NCBI GenBank assembly: GCA_009776905.1
Contig: WRMX01000029.1
Coordinates: 1 to 23,254 of the forward strand
DNA: 23,254 bases
Direction: 5' to 3'
Source of the DNA: Oscillospiraceae bacterium
Lineage (GTDB): Bacteria; Bacillota; Clostridia; Oscillospirales; Oscillospiraceae
Below are positions 1-6,858 of the stretch, in pieces. The notes beneath the pieces were generated by a model. It did no database searches. It saw only the letters and a list, made by a program, of their open reading frames with translations, and was not told where the DNA came from. Position 1 is the stretch's first letter, and each line of letters begins with the position of its first letter. The translations under genes were made by a program, and so were the position numbers.

Positions 1-21
1 ACGGAGTCTTTGTATACTACT

Positions 22-231
22 TCATAGGTGTTTTGCAAACCAATCAACCTGCCTATCAAGAAAATCGTGAACAAAAGCGACATATTTTTTGTATTGCTTC
101 CAATGCTTCCCCACCAAGTCCAAGCAAGAGTAGTCGATGCGCGCAAGCGCTGCCTTGAACTTATCTGCCGACATATGAAACTGCTCAGATGCTTCAGACA
201 AAATAATGTCATTGAACGAAGAGCGGGCCAA
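22..231 (-). CDS. Possible small hypothetical protein or gene remnant
   Basis: A 69-residue frame opens at a TTG and is preceded in frame, four codons upstream, by a stop. The residue pattern looks like a natural helical protein (for example SADKFKAALARID and KHWKQYKKYVAFVHDFLDRQ). However, there is no convincing ribosome binding site at the TTG or at the internal ATG, and I recognise no family. It may be the remaining C-terminal piece of a longer gene. Nothing else gene-like is visible in positions 1-356; the overlapping plus-strand frame at 28-354 has a less protein-like composition. Confidence 0.25.
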   Translation of the reverse strand: MARSSFNDIILSEASEQFHMSADKFKAALARIDYSCLDLVGKHWKQYKKYVAFVHDFLDRQVDWFAKHL

Positions 232-356
232 AGCAATCTGATATCATCCGCATCACCTGCTTTCATTTACTCAGTATACCACCTAAAGCAGGAAGCTTCA
301 ACGGTTTTGTGCTCCGTTCTGATGATTTTTGACATAGCAAGAAAAACGCACTGATT

Positions 357-395
357 ATAGACAGCCAAACAGGAATATGCTATGATACTGTCTAT
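357..395 (+). promoter_or_regulatory. Promoter and operator-like inverted repeat of the toxin-antitoxin module
   Basis: TAGACA (358-363) and TATGAT (381-386) are separated by 17 bp, and a TG at 378-379 makes an extended -10. The promoter is bracketed by a perfect 8-bp inverted repeat, ATAGACAG (357-364) and CTGTCTAT (388-395), covering the -35 and the expected start site. Binding of a repressor to this repeat would block RNA polymerase, the usual layout for autoregulated toxin-antitoxin operons. The first gene starts 41 bp downstream. The promoter and repeat are read directly; autoregulation is inferred. Confidence 0.6.
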
Positions 396-436
396 GGGAT
401 CGCTTTTGGCAAATATATCGACAGGAGAAGAAGCTA

Positions 437-754
437 TTGGATTTTGATGATATACGCAAGCTGATCGAAGCTAATTCTATCCGATGGACAGACCATGCAC
501 TAAAACGTATAATTCAACGCAGCATAAGCCGTTCTGATATATTGCATGTATTATCAAATGGGGAGATAATTGAGGAATACCCGGATGATTATCCTCACCC
601 AAGCTGCCTTGTATTAGGTATGAAAGAAGACAAGTCTCCATTGCACATAGTCTGTGGTATTGGCGATAGTGAACTGTGGGTCATTTCGGTTTATTATCCT
701 GATCCTGAAAAATGGATAAACAATTTTAAACAACGGAAGGAGATAAAGATATGA
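437..754 (+). CDS. DUF4258 domain protein, probable toxin of a toxin-antitoxin pair
   Basis: This 105-residue protein matches the DUF4258 pattern: an N-terminal WTDHALKRIIQR helix (residues 17-28), a NGEIIEEYPDDYPHPSCLVLG segment in the middle, then a PLHIVCGIG strand and a VISVYYPDPEKW C-terminal motif. DUF4258 proteins are small, relate to the RelE/MqsR-like fold and are usually encoded next to YgiT-type zinc-finger proteins, as here. They are presumed toxins, probably RNases, but the activity is not proven for most members. The start is TTG at 437, supported by AGGAG at 423-427 with 9-nt spacing. The stop overlaps the next start (ATGA), so the two genes are translationally coupled. The pair is visibly AT-richer than the athLS operon, which fits a mobile module. 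Confidence 0.85.
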   Translation: MDFDDIRKLIEANSIRWTDHALKRIIQRSISRSDILHVLSNGEIIEEYPDDYPHPSCLVLGMKEDKSPLHIVCGIGDSELWVISVYYPDPEKWINNFKQRKEIKI

Positions 755-981
755 GTTGCTTTATGTGCAAAGGCTCAATTGAAGACAAGTTATCAACATT
801 TATGGTTGATGTAGAGAACTGCATCGTCATTGTAAAAAACGTTCCTTCACAGGTATGTTCGCAATGTGGCGAAACATCCTACTCCGATGACGTAGCCTCT
901 CGCCTTGAAAATATTGTTGACACTGCGAGAGAGGCCCTGACCGAAATCTCAGTAGTAAATTTTACCTCCAACGTCGCGTAA
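751..981 (+). CDS. YgiT-type zinc-finger antitoxin (MqsA family, short form)
   Basis: This 76-residue protein has two Cys pairs, CFMC (residues 3-6) and CSQC (residues 36-39), which together form the YgiT-type zinc site. It ends in a helix and a short VVNFTS strand. In MqsA of E. coli this zinc domain binds the toxin, and a separate C-terminal HTH domain binds DNA. Here the protein stops after the zinc domain, so it can neutralise a toxin but has no obvious DNA-binding domain of its own. It overlaps the DUF4258 gene by four bases (ATGA). Family assignment is good; the partner relation is inferred from overlap and from the common co-occurrence of these families. Confidence 0.85.
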   Translation: MSCFMCKGSIEDKLSTFMVDVENCIVIVKNVPSQVCSQCGETSYSDDVASRLENIVDTAREALTEISVVNFTSNVA

Positions 982-999
982 TGCTCTCCAGGGAGCGTT

Positions 1000-1278
1000 T
1001 CACTGCTCGACGCGCATCTCGATGTCGTCCCTGCCAAGGAAGGCAAAGGCGACGCGGTATACGGCCTTGCCGCTTCCCGCATATTTTTTATGATACCCCC
1101 TCGTGTTTATCTGCTCCATGCCGTCCTTAAGGGCAGCCTCAAAAAGCTTCCGCTTCGTCTCGTCGCTCGCGTCTTGCGGGCACCGCTCATGCTTGAACTC
1201 CATGACATACACCTTGTCACCGATCTCAGACGGTGCACAAATTCTAAAAAGGCACAAAAGGAAAAGAAATAATATCAC
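1000..1278 (-). pseudogene. C-terminal remnant of a PD-(D/E)XK nuclease of the AAA-ATPase-like family
   Basis: From about position 1230 down to the stop at 1000 the frame encodes a recognisable piece: DKVYVMEFKHE, then a LFEAALKDGMEQINTRGYHKKY helix pair, then AVYRVAFAFLGRDDIEMRV. This is the C-terminal PD-(D/E)XK nuclease-like domain (PDDEXK_9 type) that normally follows an AAA-ATPase-like domain in proteins of 500 residues or more. The E-x-K of MEFK is the usual catalytic pair. The first 16 codons are unrelated, hydrophobic, and run back into the terminator hairpin of athS, where the only start would be a GTG without a ribosome binding site. About 80% of the gene is therefore missing. Confidence 0.7.
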
Positions 1279-1316
1279 ATGGGGTGCAGCGCTTGTTATG
1301 AGCGCTGCACCCCATG
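1262..1316 (-). terminator. Rho-independent terminator of the athLS operon
   Basis: A perfect 16-bp stem (1278-1293 with 1301-1316) and a 7-nt loop lie 19 bp beyond the athS stop. Read on the minus strand, the stem is followed by TGATATTATTTCTTTTC, a T-rich tail. The stem core is GGGGTGCAGCGCT. The position and strand fit the end of the athL-athS transcript. Confidence 0.8.
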
Positions 1317-1334
1317 TTGTGATTGGAAGCGTGA

Positions 1335-2141
1335 TTATATCGCGATGTCCCCGAGGTTGATGTCCGCCTCGGCGGTGTCTAGGCCCGTGAAAGCCTTGGA
1401 CTTGCCGGCGACCTTGATGTCGAGGCTGAACTCGGCATCCGGGAGGTCCTCGAACCAGAAGTCCCCGAAATGGTCGGAAGTCGCCTTATACGTCTTACCG
1501 CCGCCCGTCAGGGTGCATTCGGCGCCGATGTGGACTTCGTCCGCGACGGGGTCGAAGACCGTGCCGGCGATGAACTTCTTGGGCATGTGGAGGTAATAGA
1601 CGCGGGGCTTCGTCCCGAGCTCGGGCTTCAGGACCTCGGCCTGCGCGATGAGGTCTTTCGCGTCCTCTTCGTCCATCATGCGGATGCACAGCGTCGGGCA
1701 GTTGTCCGAGCAGCGCGTCTCCTTCCAGCCCGCGTCGATCAGGTGGGCGCAGCCGGTGCATTTTTGCGCGATGTTGAGGTCCCTGTTGAAGTAGATCGCG
1801 TCATACGGGCAAATCTCGATGCACTTGCGGCAGCCCGTGCACTTGGCGGGGTCGATGATGACGAGCCCGTCGTCGCGCTTGTACTTGGCGCCCACGGGGC
1901 AGACCTTCATGCAGGGCGCGTTGTCGCAGTGCATGCAGAAGTGCGGCCTATATGCGACCTTGACCTTCGGCACCGTGCCGCGAACCTTTTCCTGCAGCTT
2001 GAACCAAAAATGGTCGATCTCCGGCATTGGCTTTGCGATAGGCGACCAGTCGTTGGCCACGTGCTCGTCCTTGCAGCCGATGTGGCAGCTGTGGCAGCCG
2101 TTGCAGAGGCTGAGATCAACGATGAATACTTTCTTTCCCAT
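1335..2141 (-). CDS. athS: Pyrogallol-phloroglucinol transhydroxylase-like small (iron-sulfur) subunit
   Basis: This 268-residue protein is the electron-carrying beta subunit of a DMSO-reductase-family enzyme. Four Cys groups are visible: CNGCHSCHIGC near residue 13, CMHCDNAPCMKVCP near 70, CTGCRKCIEICP near 100, and CTGC...CSDNCP near 125-145. After residue 185 comes a beta-rich domain (FIAGTVFDPV... to the end) like the seven-stranded barrel known in the Pelobacter acidigallici transhydroxylase beta subunit; that subunit has 274 residues, close to this one. I place the start at ATG 2141, whose A is the last base of the athL stop (TAATG), preceded by AGGGGGAG. The alternative start at 2165 lies inside athL. 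Pelobacter's subunit was reported to carry three [4Fe-4S] clusters, whereas I count Cys for four. A beta subunit of a catechol dehydroxylase is the main alternative. Confidence 0.85.
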   Translation of the reverse strand: MGKKVFIVDLSLCNGCHSCHIGCKDEHVANDWSPIAKPMPEIDHFWFKLQEKVRGTVPKVKVAYRPHFCMHCDNAPCMKVCPVGAKYKRDDGLVIIDPAKCTGCRKCIEICPYDAIYFNRDLNIAQKCTGCAHLIDAGWKETRCSDNCPTLCIRMMDEEDAKDLIAQAEVLKPELGTKPRVYYLHMPKKFIAGTVFDPVADEVHIGAECTLTGGGKTYKATSDHFGDFWFEDLPDAEFSLDIKVAGKSKAFTGLDTAEADINLGDIAI

Positions 2142-4957
2142 TACTTGCTCCCCCTTTCGACCCACGCGGAGGACCTTAGGCCGGAAGCGCGGTCATATTC
2201 GCGCCCGAATTGCTCCGGATACTCTTTTCTCCAGCAGTCCATCTCCTCCATGCTGACGCGCTGGACGTCGACGAGGAACGACGTCGTCGCTTGGCCGCCT
2301 GCATGCCTGGATGTGAGCCCTTTTGGTGTGATGAGGTTGATTGCGCCGCCCCTGTCGAGCTTGCCGGGGATGATGATGTCTGTGCGCGCGCCGTGGTCGA
2401 CCGATACGGCTCCGGGCATGATGCGCTCTATGACGAGTGCGCCGCAGAGCACGATGCCGCGCTCGTTGAAGACCTTGACGATGTCGCCGGTTTTGATGCC
2501 CCTGGCCTCGGCGTCTTGCGGGTTGATCCAGCACGGCTCGTAGAGGTAGCCGTCATAGCCCCTGACTTTCCCGGTCATCGCTTCTTTTGTCCATGGAATG
2601 TCGTCGGCCTGTGCGTGGACTCTCCATCTGGGGTGGTTCGTGATGATGAGAAGCGGATAGGTCCGCGCCCTGTCGCTCGAGAGGCGCTCGTCGTGGGTGA
2701 TGCCCTTCTCGATCCATTGCGGATATGGCGGGCGCTCCTCGTCGTTCGGGAAGAACTTTTGGAGGTTGGTGGAGCAGAACTCCAGCTTGCCCGTCGGGGT
2801 CGGCAGCGGATTGGCCACCGGGTCTTTATAGAACTCGTAGAGGCCGGCGGGGAGGGATCTCCAGTTTTTCGACACGGGGATGACCATGTAGTCTTTCTCC
2901 TGGAACTCTTCCCAAGGGGTGATCTTGTCGAAGTTCATCCCTTTGTACACGCCCTCGATGTATTGGTCGACGGTCCTGCCGATTGTGACTTCCTTTTCCT
3001 TGCCGAGCTTCTTCGCGATCTCGACGACCGCCTCAAAGTCGCTCTTGGAATCGCCGACCGGCGGGATGGCCTGCCTCATGTTGAGCATCGTCTGGAAGTG
3101 CTCGCCGTCGCGGACGCACGGCATGACGTCGTCGACTTCGAGGTACGTGTTGGTCGGAAGGACGATGTCAGCGTAGATGCAGTCGTTTTCGAGCCAGGGG
3201 TGCTGCGCGAGCACGAACTCGATCTGCGGGTTGCGGATCGTCATGCCGATGTCGAAGCCGTCGCCCCAGCAGGTCTGGCGGCAGGGGGTGTCGGTCCAAA
3301 CCATGTGGATCGGCACTCCGTCGTAGTCGATCTTGTGGTATGTCTTGTCGATGTCGCGCTCGTCGTGTTGGAGCTGGCCTGCCTTGTCGAACCCATGCCC
3401 GAACGTGTAGCGCAGGTCGCCCTTCTTGGCGGGATATGTGTACCTGATCATCTGGTCGATGGGCTCCTCTTCGTGGCCGCCCGTGCCCCAGAACTCCAGA
3501 TATTTGTCGGTGCCCTTCTTGATTGCCTCTTCGATGAGCGTCTTCGGAATCAATTGCCTGCCCCACGCCTGCGGGGTGCCGCGGTGCGGGTTGAAGATGC
3601 GCTCATGAAGCTCGGGATCCTTTTCCTTGATCGTCTCGAATGTTCCGGAATACTCCTGGAAGCCCTTTGACGTGTCGGAGTTCGCGATGTCGTAGTTCAG
3701 CTGGTCCCAGGTGATGTTCTTGGGCATGCCCATGTACGCTATCTGCGCATGGTGCTGGCCCGGCTTGCCGAGGCCCTGCATGCCGAGGAGGATGCACTCG
3801 AGGCGGGCGGGCTCCGTCGCGTACGGGCCGCGGATGTAGCCGCCGCCGAAGTAGTGGCCGACCGTCGTTGCCCTGGTCGCCCAGCGCCTCGCGAGGGCCT
3901 TGATGGTGTATGAGGGGATGCCCGTCTTGCCGGCGGCCCATTTCGGAGTCTTAACGACGCCGTCGACCTTGCCGAGCACGTAGTCCTCGATCTTGTCCAT
4001 GCCGACCGCGTGCGTCGCGACGTATTCCTTGTCGTACGTGCCTTCGGTGACCCACGTGTAGATGATCGCCAATTGGAGCGCGGCGTCGGTGTTCGGCAGG
4101 ACCGGGATCCACTTGTTGGCGTGGACGGCTGCCGAATAGTTGAGGTCCGGGCAGATGTAGACCTGCTCCATGCCGGCTTTCTGCCAGAAGAACATGAGGC
4201 GGCTCGCGAACTGGCCGCGGAAGCCCCACGGAGTCGTCTCGAGGTCGCCGCCCTGGACGACCAGGAGCTCGGTGTTCTCGGTCATGTCAACGACGAGGTT
4301 TTCAGCAGGGGCCATGTTGCCGATGAAGCCTTTGCCCCAAACGTGCTTGGCGCCCCAATACCAGCCTTCCCAGCTGTCCGGGTTTCTGACCTGCTGGGTG
4401 AAGCCGCCCATTTTGTCCAGCAGCAGCGTGCTGCAGCCGTGCGGCGCGTGGATCAGCTTGCTCTCGGAGTGGCCGTCGCACTGGAGAAGGATCGACAGCG
4501 GTCCGTACTCCTTGTGCATGCGCTTAATCTCGGCGGCGATGAGATCAGTCGCCTCGTCCCAGGAGATGCGCTCGAACTTGCTGGAACCGCGGTTTTGAGG
4601 GTTGCGCTCGCCGTTCGGGTCCCAGTCGACGCGCTTCATCGGATAGGGGACTCGGTTCGGGGAATAGGCCCTCTTCTTGTATGCCAATCCCCAGGGGGGA
4701 GGCACGGATTTGCTCAACGGCCCGAACTTTATGCCGTTGCGTTCCATTTCCCACGGATTGAAGCTTGCGTAGTCGTACTTCGAATCGTAGTGGAGCGGCC
4801 TGATGCGTATGACTTTGCCGTCTTTGACGTCGACGTGTGCGGGGCAGGCTCCGAATATTCCGCCGCTAAGGTTGACGGCCTTGACGACGGTCTTGTCGGC
4901 GCCTACCGGTGGCGGCGCCGTACCCGGGGTCGCTACAGGATTTTTGTTTTCTGACAC
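2141..4957 (-). CDS. athL: Pyrogallol-phloroglucinol transhydroxylase-like large (molybdopterin) subunit
   Basis: This 938-residue protein is the bis-MGD molybdenum subunit. The family enzyme moves a hydroxyl from 1,2,3,5-tetrahydroxybenzene to pyrogallol, giving phloroglucinol and regenerating the cosubstrate, a key step of anaerobic gallate breakdown. Asp194-Ser195 in RNPDSWEGWYWG fits the family's Mo-ligand serine (Asp174-Ser175 in Pelobacter), and His163 in QCDGHSES fits its active-site His. The N-terminus (GGIFGACPAHVDVKDGKV) lacks the CxxC cluster motif of most relatives, as in Pelobacter, and there is no twin-arginine signal, so the enzyme is cytoplasmic. The GTG start at 4957 has AGGAGG seven bases upstream; the longer frame to 5035 has no such site. 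The Pelobacter subunit has 875 residues; this one is slightly longer, about 20 residues of which are at the N-terminus. Related catechol dehydroxylases share the fold, so exact substrate is inferred. Confidence 0.85.
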   Translation of the reverse strand: MSENKNPVATPGTAPPPVGADKTVVKAVNLSGGIFGACPAHVDVKDGKVIRIRPLHYDSKYDYASFNPWEMERNGIKFGPLSKSVPPPWGLAYKKRAYSPNRVPYPMKRVDWDPNGERNPQNRGSSKFERISWDEATDLIAAEIKRMHKEYGPLSILLQCDGHSESKLIHAPHGCSTLLLDKMGGFTQQVRNPDSWEGWYWGAKHVWGKGFIGNMAPAENLVVDMTENTELLVVQGGDLETTPWGFRGQFASRLMFFWQKAGMEQVYICPDLNYSAAVHANKWIPVLPNTDAALQLAIIYTWVTEGTYDKEYVATHAVGMDKIEDYVLGKVDGVVKTPKWAAGKTGIPSYTIKALARRWATRATTVGHYFGGGYIRGPYATEPARLECILLGMQGLGKPGQHHAQIAYMGMPKNITWDQLNYDIANSDTSKGFQEYSGTFETIKEKDPELHERIFNPHRGTPQAWGRQLIPKTLIEEAIKKGTDKYLEFWGTGGHEEEPIDQMIRYTYPAKKGDLRYTFGHGFDKAGQLQHDERDIDKTYHKIDYDGVPIHMVWTDTPCRQTCWGDGFDIGMTIRNPQIEFVLAQHPWLENDCIYADIVLPTNTYLEVDDVMPCVRDGEHFQTMLNMRQAIPPVGDSKSDFEAVVEIAKKLGKEKEVTIGRTVDQYIEGVYKGMNFDKITPWEEFQEKDYMVIPVSKNWRSLPAGLYEFYKDPVANPLPTPTGKLEFCSTNLQKFFPNDEERPPYPQWIEKGITHDERLSSDRARTYPLLIITNHPRWRVHAQADDIPWTKEAMTGKVRGYDGYLYEPCWINPQDAEARGIKTGDIVKVFNERGIVLCGALVIERIMPGAVSVDHGARTDIIIPGKLDRGGAINLITPKGLTSRHAGGQATTSFLVDVQRVSMEEMDCWRKEYPEQFGREYDRASGLRSSAWVERGSK

Positions 4958-4995
4958 TTGATTTCCTCCTACTCTACAAAATAATAGTCGATTCC

Positions 4996-5040
4996 GAAGC
5001 TCAAAAACAGGGGAATTGCGGGTTTCGAGCTTCATTTATA
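4996..5040 (-). promoter_or_regulatory. Candidate athL promoter -10 and inverted repeat in the leader
   Basis: On the minus strand a TATAAA (5040-5035) stands about 80 bp before athL, but no good -35 is found at 16-18 bp (CACTTA). Just downstream lies an inverted repeat, GAAGCTC (5033-5027) and GAGCTTC (5002-4996), with three further pairs after one mismatch. It would sit on the predicted start site. A weak -35 with a repeat at +1 would fit regulated expression, but this is inference. No other signal was found in the 219-bp gap between athL and the lipoprotein gene. Confidence 0.35.
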
Positions 5041-5176
5041 TCTGATTTCTCTCTGTTTAAGTGGGGAAACGAACTCCCTAAAAACCGGAGAAAAAAATCA
5101 TACGGTGTGAAACGATGGTATATGGATCAGTGGAATTTGCATGACAGAACCGGAGTGTTTGACGGCTAATACCATA

Positions 5177-6496
5177 CTAGAAATATTCCCGGTAGCTGCT
5201 AGTCTGTGCATATGAATCGACCCATGCGAGAAATTCTTGCGAGTTCTCTTGGTCAACTATAAAAACCGGCAGTTTGCGGATCGCATAATTAGGGTTATTT
5301 GGGTTATCCTGAGTGTCTAGCCAGTCAGGCCATAATGCCTCCGGCGTAGCTTGGCCGCTCATCATTGCATAAAGCCCGCACCATATCAGTTCAGCGAAAA
5401 TTACATAGGGCGTGTACAATGTTGCAACATATGATTCAAACATTGGCGAAATCCCGGTTCCACCAGCCCATGTCTTTATCATGTCAGCCGCTCCGGTAGA
5501 GACAATAGCGCTATTGGACGACAGTTTAGCATCATAAAGAACCGTAGCAACATGACAAGCCTGGAAATCATTCGGTGCGCATACGAGCCAATGATCGATC
5601 TGCGGGTTCTCCTCAATGAGCTTCTTTGTGCGAGTGAAAGCATATACTTCCTCAAGTGCGATGCCATCATCATTAGTCAATGAGTTGAGGAGATAGAATC
5701 TATCATTGTTCATAATTTGCGGAGCGGATTCTGTGAGGCATTCTCGAACACCCATAACATACTGCTCGTATTCAGGCACAAGGCTTGACATATCAAGGAT
5801 GATCCAACCATATGCTTCAATGGGAGTGTCAGGCCATTTTTTGTTTTTGTAATCAAGCAGTTTTTGAGCAGCGAGAGCGCCAGTGTTATACATATCGGTA
5901 TCAACGTACGGATGAAGCAATTGATTCGTGGGAGACGCACAGTCAATCGGTTTTGATGCTCCGGCCATCCAAGACATGGACTGTTCATTAAGAAGCTCCG
6001 AAACGCGGTCATAAAGAGATTCAGGAAAGATGTCGATTATCAGTCCATCATATTCCTCGCATAATTCCGGCAAATCGTCTATCAGCGCATCAATGTTTTG
6101 TGGATACTCAAGGATTCCTGAAAACTCGCAGTTAGTTTTCATTGCCCAGAAAGGAAAGTTCTCACCAAGAGCTGCAACGGACGCGCTTGTGTAGTTTGTC
6201 AGATATGTGACCTTGTATATGGGCATCTTGTTATATGCGTAGTTAGGGTCGAACATTCCAGTCTCATATTTTGCTTGTGGGGCGGCAGCATCTTCTGTGG
6301 GTTGATGCTCGACAGCAGCGGCTTCCGAATGGTCATGCCCGGCGGCTGTTGCGTCCGTAGGTTCTTGATCGGTGATTGCGGGTTTCAACATGTCTGTTGC
6401 TTCATATGGGGTTTTGTACCGCTCACGGTTGCATCCGCCGCATCCGAGCGTAGCAAGAGTTATCAATGCTAAAACAAACGACATATAGCGCTTCAT
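5177..6496 (-). CDS. Lipoprotein, periplasmic sugar-binding-type (type 1) protein without ABC partners
   Basis: This 439-residue protein begins with a positively charged, hydrophobic signal (MKRYMSFVLALITLATLGC) whose Cys19 is the likely lipid-anchored residue, although the lipobox (TLGC) is imperfect. A linker rich in Ala, Glu, Thr and His (residues 40-75) leads to a domain with the pattern of type 1 periplasmic binding proteins: IYKVTYLTNYTSAS, YDGLIIDIFPES, WIILDMSS, DHWLVCAPNDFQ and AIVSTGAADM. Such proteins bind small sugars or related solutes for ABC importers or signalling. No permease or ATPase gene adjoins it, so it may serve a remote transporter or act as a sensor. The start has GGAG five bases upstream. 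Base composition is visibly AT-richer than in athLS, suggesting a separate origin. Confidence 0.7.
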   Translation of the reverse strand: MKRYMSFVLALITLATLGCGGCNRERYKTPYEATDMLKPAITDQEPTDATAAGHDHSEAAAVEHQPTEDAAAPQAKYETGMFDPNYAYNKMPIYKVTYLTNYTSASVAALGENFPFWAMKTNCEFSGILEYPQNIDALIDDLPELCEEYDGLIIDIFPESLYDRVSELLNEQSMSWMAGASKPIDCASPTNQLLHPYVDTDMYNTGALAAQKLLDYKNKKWPDTPIEAYGWIILDMSSLVPEYEQYVMGVRECLTESAPQIMNNDRFYLLNSLTNDDGIALEEVYAFTRTKKLIEENPQIDHWLVCAPNDFQACHVATVLYDAKLSSNSAIVSTGAADMIKTWAGGTGISPMFESYVATLYTPYVIFAELIWCGLYAMMSGQATPEALWPDWLDTQDNPNNPNYAIRKLPVFIVDQENSQEFLAWVDSYAQTSSYREYF

Positions 6497-6561
6497 ACAT
6501 TCTCCAACCGCTGCTCCAGGGGATAAGCGTTGAATCGGGACATAGCCACCTCTTTGAATAC

Positions 6562-6615
6562 TACGTACATATTACGTACATATCCGATAATATCAGATGA
6601 TTTGCCAGAATGCAA
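6562..6615 (-). promoter_or_regulatory. Sigma-70 promoter of the lipoprotein gene with tandem 11-bp operator-like repeat
   Basis: On the minus strand TTGCAT (6615-6610) and TATTAT (6592-6587) are 17 bp apart. Immediately downstream, two exact tandem copies of an 11-bp sequence (plus strand TACGTACATAT, 6562-6572 and 6573-6583) cover the expected start site near 6580. Each contains the palindrome TACGTA. The 11-bp spacing would put two protein monomers on the same face of the helix. The gene starts about 85 bp further on. The promoter is read directly; operator function is inferred. Confidence 0.6.
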
Positions 6616-6690
6616 ACAAATTCTTTGATTTTCATCAAAATTTTCGTAAATATTTTTTCTTTTTTACCTTTATTTGCGCTTGGGGGGCGA

Positions 6691-6743
6691 TTGACTTTGA
6701 AAAGATGGGTGATATAATGATTGCTGCGCAATCATTATATCAC
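6691..6743 (+). promoter_or_regulatory. Sigma-70 promoter of the MFS gene with a perfect palindrome centred on the start site
   Basis: TTGACT (6691-6696) and TATAAT (6713-6718) are 16 bp apart, an excellent consensus match. A perfect 16-bp inverted repeat with a 3-nt centre (arms 6709-6724 and 6728-6743) contains the whole -10 in its left arm, and its centre falls at the predicted start site near 6725. This is the classical geometry of a repressor site. No regulator gene lies in the window next to it. The reading of the motifs is direct; repression is inferred. Confidence 0.65.
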
Positions 6744-6765
6744 GATATCACGATATGTGATTTGG

Positions 6766-6836
6766 TGTATGTCGTCTTGCTCCCGCCTTCGGCGGAACCG
6801 CAAGACATGATACAGGCATTGCTGCGCAATCATTAT
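6766..6836 (+). other. Structured leader of the MFS gene with a second copy of the palindrome core
   Basis: Between promoter and gene the leader can form a long hairpin: GTCTTGC (6774-6780) pairs with GCAAGAC (6800-6806), CCGCC with GGCGG inside around a TTC loop, and TGTAT with ATACA (6766-6770 and 6810-6814) outside a 3-nt mismatch. Downstream, 6818-6836 repeats exactly 19 bp of the promoter palindrome (6720-6738, ATTGCTGCGCAATCATTAT). The whole 6709-6836 segment could therefore be a small mobile palindromic element or a two-site operator. Confidence 0.5.
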
Positions 6837-6858
6837 TTTTTGAATTTGGGGAAGTGTT

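Noticed and set aside
1470..2543. Long plus-strand open frame of 357 codons opposite athS/athL
   Set aside because: It is antisense to two genes with clear family motifs and has an Arg/Ala/Asp/Val-rich composition typical of the complement of GC-rich coding DNA.
2210..3670. Plus-strand open frame of 486 codons opposite athL
   Set aside because: Same reason: a shadow of athL caused by third-position GC bias, with no recognisable motif or ribosome binding site.
2141..4957. Twin-arginine export of the molybdenum subunit
   Set aside because: The N-terminus has no RR motif or hydrophobic segment, so a cytoplasmic enzyme is expected.
4958..5035. N-terminal extension of athL
   Set aside because: AGGAGG with 7-nt spacing marks the GTG at 4957, and the added residues have no counterpart expected in the family.
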